Origin: CAVURW01 sp963743595
Lineage (GTDB): Bacteria; Verrucomicrobiota; Verrucomicrobiia; Methylacidiphilales; UBA1321
DNA length: 10,058 nucleotides
Direction of reading: 5' to 3'
NCBI GenBank assembly: GCA_963743595.1
Contig: CAVURW010000112.1
Location: 1 to 10,058 of the forward strand
The translations under genes were made by a program, and so were the position numbers. Positions 1 to 4,583 of this stretch are shown piece after piece (position 1 is the first letter of the stretch; each line of letters starts with the position of its first letter). Below the pieces are notes generated by a model. It saw only the letters and a list, made by a program, of their open reading frames with translations, was not told the DNA's origin and made no database searches.

Positions 1-1
1 C

Positions 2-310
2 CCCAATTGCTCCTCGGGGATCGGCCCCGGGGGAGACCCCGAGCAGCGCCTGCGCGTCGCGTACCAGATCGCGGAGTTCCTCTCTGAGCTCGGTCCGCCC
101 GAGCGCGATCCAGGCGTGGTTCACCGAATGCAACCCCAACCTCGGCGAGGAGAGCCCCGTAGGTCTCCTGCGCCAGGCGTGCCCCCGGCGAAGACGATTG
201 AAATGATCGAAGCCGCGCGGGAGCTTCGCCCTCGCTCACTAGCCGGGCCGACGGCTCGCCCTAACGCCGAAGCACCGCGCGCGCTCGCTCGAGATCGGCC
301 GGAGTGTTGA
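2..310 (+). pseudogene. Frameshifted MbcA/Xre-type (DUF2384) antitoxin-like fragment
   Basis: No intact reading frame covers this stretch, but joined pieces of two frames resemble the toxin-binding domain of MbcA/ParS/Xre antitoxins. Frame 2 gives RLRVAYQIAEFLSELGPPE (to about 103). Frame 3 then continues with AIQAWFTECNPNLGEESP and VGLLRQA (about 105-179). Frame 2 resumes with PAKTIEMIEAARELRP (about 185-232). The W-F/N-P-L/P-x-x-L-L spacing is what suggests the family. The pattern implies one extra base near 104 and a compensating shift near 179, either real decay or sequencing error. The 5' end lies outside the window. The true 3' end is unclear: frame 2 stops at 308-310, overlapping the convergent mobA fragment, so the real end may be earlier. 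In intact systems such proteins neutralise RES- or other-domain toxins; no toxin gene is visible. The family call is from memory of its consensus and is moderate. Confidence 0.45.
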
Positions 311-563
311 CGTTCAGGAACGGATCGAACGGCTCGCAAGGAAACTCGACGACCGCGAGGCGGAAGCGCCGGAGGACGTCGCCGGCGCGCGGGACTTGGG
401 ATTCCGCTAGCGCCCGCGCGAGCGTTTTCTCGGCCGAGAGCGGCCAAAGCGCGAAGACGGGATGGACGCGCTCTCCCGAGGCGGCGGCCGCAACCTTGGC
501 ACCGCCGCCGCGGAGCGCCGCTGCCAGGCGCGCCACGAGGTCCGCCGGAAAGACCGATTCCAT
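261..563 (-). CDS. mobA: Molybdenum cofactor guanylyltransferase MobA, C-terminal half (truncated at a junction)
   Basis: MobA transfers GMP from GTP to molybdopterin-Mo in the cytoplasm to make the guanine-dinucleotide cofactor. The roughly 100 visible residues match the C-terminal half of this family: FPADLVARLAAAL at residues 5-17 (the helix after the usual 'D-P-F-P-D-L' strand), HPVFALWP at 34-41, and the strongly diagnostic DPFLNVNTPADL at 80-91 near the C-terminus. The whole family is about 190-200 residues, so the nucleotide-binding N-terminal half with its GGxSxRMG loop is missing. Just upstream of the apparent ATG (561-563) the frame runs into unrelated sequence and a stop, so that ATG is fortuitous and the gene is cut at about 553-563. 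The stop is TAG at 261-263. GC content is far above that of the rest of the window, so this gene probably belongs to another organism or region. Confidence 0.82.
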   Translation of the reverse strand: MESVFPADLVARLAAALRGGGAKVAAAASGERVHPVFALWPLSAEKTLARALAESQVPRAGDVLRRFRLAVVEFPCEPFDPFLNVNTPADLERARAVLRR

Positions 564-864
564 GAAGGGGACGTTTCAATTAGCCGAGCACGGGGGGCGT
601 ATCGTGTTCCTAGGTCTGTTTATGGGTGACATCACCCTTGACGATCCGAATTTCCATCGGCGCGAGCTTACTCTTTTGGCCAGTCGTGCTGGGCTATCAG
701 AAACATTTCGGGACGTGATTCGACTGCTGCAATCCGGCCAGATCGATGTGCTTCCCCTAATCACCCACCGGTTCGGTTTTGACGAAGCGGCAGATCAACT
801 ACCCCGGATTCATCAAGCACCCGGACTCGTCAAAGCCATGATTAACTTCGACGACACCCACTAA
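556..864 (+). CDS. Zinc-type medium-chain alcohol/sugar dehydrogenase, C-terminal fragment
   Basis: About 102 residues match the end of COG1063-type medium-chain dehydrogenases (the L-threonine, sorbitol and sugar-acid dehydrogenase group). Visible features are the last strands of the Rossmann domain (EHGGRIVFLGLF), the PNFHRRELTLLASR segment typical of this group, and the closing helix-strand GLVKAMINF. The usual protein is about 340 residues. The N-terminal catalytic-zinc domain and the GxGxxG loop are missing because the gene is cut at the composition break near 553-563; an open frame extends further left but reads through the unrelated mobA region. The stop is three bases before the dehydratase start, so it is the first visible gene of the sugar-acid operon. 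It could be the sugar 1-dehydrogenase or a reductase for an aldehyde product such as lactaldehyde; the sequence does not decide. Confidence 0.8.
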   Translation, partial: DSMKGTFQLAEHGGRIVFLGLFMGDITLDDPNFHRRELTLLASRAGLSETFRDVIRLLQSGQIDVLPLITHRFGFDEAADQLPRIHQAPGLVKAMINFDDTH

Positions 865-867
865 TTT

Positions 868-1980
868 ATGAAAATTACCCACCTCGAACCCATTATTCTA
901 CACGCGCCGGTCACCCGTGGCGGAATCGCTGACAGCACACATAAACTTTCGCATTGGGGCGCGCCAGGCGTCGCTATTTCAACAGACAGTGGGTTGACGG
1001 GTTATGGCTTTTCCGGGACGCACGCCCATCTGCCTACTGATAGATTGATTGTTGATTGCATCATCAATAGCTACGGGCCTCTACTCATCGGGGAAGATCC
1101 TCAGGAAGTTCGAGCTTTATGGGAAAAACTCTTCCGCAAATCCGAAATCTATTGGGTGGGGCGAGCGGGTATTACCCATCTGGCATTGGGCGCAATTGAC
1201 ATTGCACTTTGGGACTTAAAAGCCAAGGAGGCAGGTCTTCCGCTTTGGAAATTATTGGGCGGTTCTTCCTCTAAAAAAGTGGAAGCGTACAATACCGATG
1301 GCGGATGGCTGAACTGGTCGATTGAAACCCTTGTCTCAGATTGCAAACGCATGGTTGAAGAACACGGCTATCGCGCCGTTAAGCTAAAGGTAGGCGGGCC
1401 GAATCCACGTGAGGACTTGCGTCGGGTCGAGGCTGTTCGGGCGGCGTTAGGCCCCGAGATCCGCATCATGACTGACGCCAACGGACGGTGGTCTTTACCG
1501 CAGGCCATTCAAACTGCCGGCCGCTTGGCCGATTTCGATATCGCCTGGATCGAAGAGCCAATCTATTTCGACGATGTCGCTGGCCACAGGCGTTTGGCGG
1601 AGGCGATTTCCACGCCTATTGCACTGGGCGAGCAACTCTACATGGCATCGCAATTTCGGGATTTCATGCAAGCAGGTGCAGTTCATTATGTTCAGCCGGA
1701 TGTGGTTCGCCTAGCCGGAATTACTGAGTTCTGGCAAGTGGCGGAAATGGCTCGGTGTTATTCATTGCCAGTGGTTCCGCACGTGGGCGATATGTGCCAA
1801 GTGCACCAACACTTGTGCTTTGCTCATTCCGCCTGTGCACTTCTGGAATATATCCCCTGGCTCCATGATTGGATGCAGGTTCCCGCGAAAATCGAAAACG
1901 GATTTTACGTCGCACCGGAAGAACCCGGTGCAGGGATGACTCCATCCCCAGCGGCTCTTAAGCAAATCAATAAGATTTAG
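868..1980 (+). CDS. Mandelate racemase-type enolase-superfamily sugar-acid dehydratase
   Basis: This is a complete 370-residue enolase-superfamily enzyme of the mandelate racemase subgroup. The catalytic set is visible: the K-x-K base pair K172/K174 (VKLKVG), magnesium ligands D203 (TDAN), E229 (WIEEP) and E255 (ALGEQ), and the His-Asp dyad D278 (QPDVVRLAGIT) and H305 (VPHVGD). The 27-residue D-to-H spacing equals that of mandelate racemase (D270/H297). Residues 1-130 form the capping domain, and 100-370 the barrel and return segment. Members of this subgroup next to SDRs and a lactonase usually dehydrate aldonates (L-fuconate, L-rhamnonate, galactonate or talarate type) to 2-keto-3-deoxy acids in the cytosol. 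L-fuconate dehydratase of Xanthomonas is longer (about 436 residues), so the exact substrate is open. ATG is 3 bases after the previous stop, with no clear Shine-Dalgarno. Confidence 0.9.
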   Translation: MKITHLEPIILHAPVTRGGIADSTHKLSHWGAPGVAISTDSGLTGYGFSGTHAHLPTDRLIVDCIINSYGPLLIGEDPQEVRALWEKLFRKSEIYWVGRAGITHLALGAIDIALWDLKAKEAGLPLWKLLGGSSSKKVEAYNTDGGWLNWSIETLVSDCKRMVEEHGYRAVKLKVGGPNPREDLRRVEAVRAALGPEIRIMTDANGRWSLPQAIQTAGRLADFDIAWIEEPIYFDDVAGHRRLAEAISTPIALGEQLYMASQFRDFMQAGAVHYVQPDVVRLAGITEFWQVAEMARCYSLPVVPHVGDMCQVHQHLCFAHSACALLEYIPWLHDWMQVPAKIENGFYVAPEEPGAGMTPSPAALKQINKI

Positions 1981-1991
1981 TATAGGCTCCC

Positions 1992-2750
1992 ATGAACGAC
2001 TCATTTTCTCTGACCGGACAGACCGCCCTGATTACTGGAGGCGGAACCGGTATCGGTTTTGGCATAGCTACCTGCATGGTTCGAGCCGGGGCTCGAGTCG
2101 TCCTAGTGGGGCGGCGAGAACAGGAGCTTTCCCAGGCATGTGAAAAACTCGGGCAGCCAGCCTCTTTCATCTCACAAGATATTACTCGTATCAATGAGCT
2201 TGAAGCTCTTGTTCAAAGAGCGGAAGAAAAAGCCGGTCCTGTTTCGATCCTGGTAAATAATGCGGGTGTCCATCTGAAAAAGTTCGCTGTTGATACGACC
2301 GCGGAAGATTTCCAGAACGTACTAAACACGCATGTCCTGGCACCTCATGCCCTCACTCGCGTGCTAATTCCTAAAATGCTGGAGCGCGGTTCAGGAGCTA
2401 TCCTCTTTATTTCATCAATGGCAGCGTTCATGGGAGTGCCCCAAGTAGTCGCCTACGCTGCTGCCAAAAGCGCATTTTTCGGGGTGGTCTCCACTCTTTC
2501 TGCTGAGCTGGCCGCTCGCGGAGTACGGGTTAATGCGATTGCGCCTGGTTGGATTTTTAGTGAGATGAGCCAAAGGGCGTTGGAGAATGATCCTGATAGG
2601 AAGGCGCGAGTTCTAGGCAGGATTCAAATGCGCAAAATGGGCAGCCCTGAAGATATTGGAAACGCAGCCGTTTACCTGTGCTCTCCGGCGGCTGCTTACG
2701 TCACGGGCGTCACTCTGCCTGTGGACGGAGGCGCATCGGTCGGATTCTGA
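1992..2750 (+). CDS. Classical short-chain dehydrogenase/reductase (SDR), probably NADP(H)-linked
   Basis: This is a full-length 252-residue classical SDR. Visible motifs are the cofactor loop TGGGTGIG (15-22), NNAG (89-92), active-site N112, S142, Y155 and K159 (YxxxK), and the closing segment TGVTLPVDGG. The second beta strand ends in VGRRE (39-43). Basic residues there, rather than an Asp, are the usual sign of NADP(H) preference. The gene lies 11 bases after the dehydratase and 5 bases before a second SDR. In non-phosphorylative L-fucose or L-rhamnose pathways, SDRs oxidise either the sugar at C1 or the 2-keto-3-deoxy acid at C4; either role fits. SDR sequence alone does not define the substrate. 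Only a short AGG stands before the ATG, so the start rests on the position of the Rossmann fold. Confidence 0.9.
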   Translation: MNDSFSLTGQTALITGGGTGIGFGIATCMVRAGARVVLVGRREQELSQACEKLGQPASFISQDITRINELEALVQRAEEKAGPVSILVNNAGVHLKKFAVDTTAEDFQNVLNTHVLAPHALTRVLIPKMLERGSGAILFISSMAAFMGVPQVVAYAAAKSAFFGVVSTLSAELAARGVRVNAIAPGWIFSEMSQRALENDPDRKARVLGRIQMRKMGSPEDIGNAAVYLCSPAAAYVTGVTLPVDGGASVGF

Positions 2751-2755
2751 CCCGA

Positions 2756-3550
2756 ATGATGAACAATAATATGCTCTTAAAAGGAAAAGTGATTTTTTTG
2801 ACCGGCGGTTCATCCGGAATCGGCTGGGATTGCGCAAAAGCTTATGCCTCAGAAGGGGCAAAAGTGTTCATAGTAGCATTGGATCAGGACGAAGTAAGAA
2901 AAGCCGTTGCGGAACTTGGAGCGGAACACTCCGGTGAAGTATGCGATGTTTCAAAGAGCGAACAGGTCAAAGTCGCCATCGAGCATGCTCTTGCGAAGTA
3001 CGGAAGGCTTGACGCCGTCCACAACAACGCCGGTATTGGAGCACCTTCGAAGCCCTTGCATGAAACAACCGACGAAGAGTGGGACTTGCTCTTTCATGTG
3101 AATTTAAAGAGCGTTCTCTACACGACTCGTTTCGCCTTTGCTGCCTTGGAAGCCACCAAGGGTTGTATTCTCAATACGTCGTCGCTTGTCGGAGTGATTG
3201 GCCAGGAATTCCACGCCGCCTACACGGCCACCAAAGGCGGTATGAATACCCTGACGAAATCCATGGCGTTGGACTATGCCAAGCGTGGCATTCGCGTGAA
3301 TGCGGTATGTCCCGCCGGAGTTTGGACACCGATGCTCCGCCAGTGGGCAAGAGACCACCATGACCCTTCCGCAGCAAAACAGTACCTGGACGATATTCAT
3401 GCGCTCGCCTATTGCCCAGAAGGGGATGTCATCGCCGACGCATCTGTGTTTCTACTTTCGGAAAAGGCGCGTTTTATCACGGGCCATATCATGCACGTGA
3501 GCGGTGGAGCAGAACTGGGTTACCGACGCTCAACGAAACTTGAATCATGA
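2756..3550 (+). CDS. Classical short-chain dehydrogenase/reductase (SDR), probably NAD-linked
   Basis: This is a 264-residue classical SDR from the ATG at 2756; starts at 2759 or 2771 are equally possible because all precede the first beta strand and none has a clear Shine-Dalgarno. The frame is open further upstream, but only inside the previous gene. Motifs are TGGSSGIG (16-23), NNAG (90-93), S143, Y156 and K160 (YTATK), and TGHIMHVSGG near the end. The second strand ends in VALDQ with D43 in the position that binds the adenosine ribose, predicting NAD+ use and contrasting with the Arg-Arg of its neighbour. An NAD-linked SDR beside a sugar-acid dehydratase and a lactonase fits oxidation of a 2-keto-3-deoxy sugar acid, or of the sugar itself. 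The stop overlaps the next start (ATGA), implying translational coupling. Confidence 0.9.
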   Translation: MMNNNMLLKGKVIFLTGGSSGIGWDCAKAYASEGAKVFIVALDQDEVRKAVAELGAEHSGEVCDVSKSEQVKVAIEHALAKYGRLDAVHNNAGIGAPSKPLHETTDEEWDLLFHVNLKSVLYTTRFAFAALEATKGCILNTSSLVGVIGQEFHAAYTATKGGMNTLTKSMALDYAKRGIRVNAVCPAGVWTPMLRQWARDHHDPSAAKQYLDDIHALAYCPEGDVIADASVFLLSEKARFITGHIMHVSGGAELGYRRSTKLES

Positions 3551-4368
3551 TTGATGCTCATCACCATTTCTGGAATTACAACTCCAACGAGTTCGGCTGG
3601 ATCTCGGACGATATGTCGGTTCTCCAAAGGGATTTTCTCCCGACCACTCTTATGCAGGCGATAGAGGGCACCGGTGTTTCCGGTGTCATTTCCGTCCAGG
3701 CCAGAACGGTCCTGACAGAAACTGAGTGGCTGCTCGAACTCGCCGCTCAGTTCCCCGTGATCAAGGCCGTTGTCGGATGGGTGCCTCTGAAGGACCCTGA
3801 GATCGGCAGCTTGCTCGATCAATTGTCAAGAAATCCTCGATTCCGAGGAGTTCGCGAAGTCATTCAGGGAGTTTCTGACGAGCGGTTCTTTACCTGCGTT
3901 GACTTCAATCGCGGCATCCGCGAATTGACGTCCCGTAACATTCCCTTTGATCTCCTGATATTTCATTACCAACTCGCTAGCGCTATCCGATTCGTGGACT
4001 CTCATCCAAACCAACGTTTTATTGTCGATCACATCGCCAAGCCGGAGATTCGAAAGGAAGTGCCCGAAGTTTGGGCACGTGAAATTCGAGAATTGGCCAA
4101 GCGACCCAACGTCTTCTGTAAATTCTCCGGTCTGACGACCGAAATTTGTGAAGCTTCCTGGGATCAAGAGCTACTTCGTCCCTACTTCGAAACGGTCTTT
4201 GAGGCATTTGGACCTCGCCTTATGTTCGGATCTGATTGGCCGGTATGCCTCTTGCGAACCGATTACCCAAGTTGGATTTTAGTGGTTAAGGAACTCGCTG
4301 CAGAGCTTTCCGAGGGCGAGAGAACGGCACTCGTCAGTGCTACTGCAACAAAAGTCTACCTCGATTAG
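3547..4368 (+). CDS. COG3618 amidohydrolase, probable sugar lactonase (L-fuconolactonase-like)
   Basis: This is a 273-residue TIM-barrel hydrolase of the amidohydrolase-2 family, in the COG3618 branch that includes L-fucono-1,5-lactonase and L-rhamnono-1,4-lactonase. Diagnostic features are the N-terminal IDAHHHFW with H5 and H7 as the HxH pair, FDLLIFHYQL with H140, VDHIAKP with H162, the CKFSGL segment (191-196) and GSDWPV with D230, the conserved aspartate after the eighth strand. The length is normal for the family. Its likely reaction is hydrolysis of an aldonolactone to the acid that the dehydratase at 868-1980 consumes. It is the last gene of the operon and its start overlaps the preceding stop by four bases. 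The family is well supported; the particular sugar is inferred only from gene neighbourhood. Confidence 0.88.
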   Translation: MIDAHHHFWNYNSNEFGWISDDMSVLQRDFLPTTLMQAIEGTGVSGVISVQARTVLTETEWLLELAAQFPVIKAVVGWVPLKDPEIGSLLDQLSRNPRFRGVREVIQGVSDERFFTCVDFNRGIRELTSRNIPFDLLIFHYQLASAIRFVDSHPNQRFIVDHIAKPEIRKEVPEVWAREIRELAKRPNVFCKFSGLTTEICEASWDQELLRPYFETVFEAFGPRLMFGSDWPVCLLRTDYPSWILVVKELAAELSEGERTALVSATATKVYLD

Positions 4369-4393
4369 AACTTTAACCATTAGCGACCTTAAT

Positions 4394-4416
4394 CAGAAGC
4401 GTAAGCGTGACTTCTG
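4394..4416. repeat. Small inverted repeat downstream of the lactonase gene
   Basis: CAGAAG at 4394-4399 is the exact reverse complement of CTTCTG at 4411-4416, leaving an 11-base loop. It lies 25 bases after the lactonase stop. It is not followed by a T run, so it is a weak candidate for an RNA 3'-end stabilising hairpin rather than an intrinsic terminator. A 6-bp stem can occur by chance. Confidence 0.3.
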
Positions 4417-4459
4417 CTTCACAACGTAAAAAACGACTTTAATTCGCAAAAAGGATTTT

Positions 4460-4500
4460 CATTCACCGGGAACATGCTAGAAATGTGATGTTGGTGAATG
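4460..4500. repeat. Long imperfect hairpin upstream of the TPR-Exb operon
   Basis: CATTCACC at 4460-4467 pairs exactly with GGTGAATG at 4493-4500. Immediately inside, after a 3-base GGG bulge on the left arm, AACAT (4471-4475) pairs with ATGTT (4488-4492), enclosing a 12-base loop. That gives 13 paired positions in 41 bases. On the + strand no T tract follows; on the - strand a five-T stretch lies about seven bases beyond, but there is no minus-strand gene to terminate. It may be a binding site for a regulator, an RNA structure at the operon border, or a dispersed repeat unit. Confidence 0.5.
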
Positions 4501-4583
4501 TGCTTAAATCGACGGAAGCATTTTAGTTTCCCGAATCCCGAACCTTCCCCAACCTCCCTGCAGTCGAAGCATTTTGCAGAGCC

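Larger units (their letters stand above)
4369..4583 (+). promoter_or_regulatory. Intergenic region before the TPR-ExbBD-TonB operon
   Basis: This 215-base gap separates the sugar-acid operon from the TPR-Exb operon and is the only sizeable non-coding stretch right of the junction. It probably contains the promoter of the downstream operon, but I see no convincing -35/-10 pair. It contains two inverted repeats (4394-4416 and 4460-4500) and a 10-base direct repeat GAAGCATTTT at 4515-4524 and 4566-4575. No GC-rich hairpin with a trailing T run is present on the + strand, so an intrinsic terminator for the upstream operon is not evident. No Fur-box-like palindrome stood out. Confidence 0.5.

Noticed and set aside
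121..579. A 152-codon - strand open frame overlapping mobA in another frame
   Set aside because: It is Arg/Ala/Gly-rich with no recognisable motif, as expected of a chance frame in GC-rich DNA; the other - strand frame carries clear MobA motifs.
304..864. A 186-codon + strand open frame appearing to fuse a GC-rich N-terminus to the dehydrogenase end
   Set aside because: The first 84 residues are the antisense shadow of mobA and resemble no dehydrogenase; only the part after about 556 is real coding sequence.
2678..2755. An upstream ATG that would extend the second SDR by 26 residues
   Set aside because: It lies inside the preceding SDR gene, encodes an Arg/Gly-rich tail and is not needed before the first Rossmann strand.
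4451..4500. Intrinsic terminator at the 41-base palindrome
   Set aside because: There is no T run after it on the + strand; the T stretch on the - strand side is several bases away and no minus-strand gene exists to terminate.
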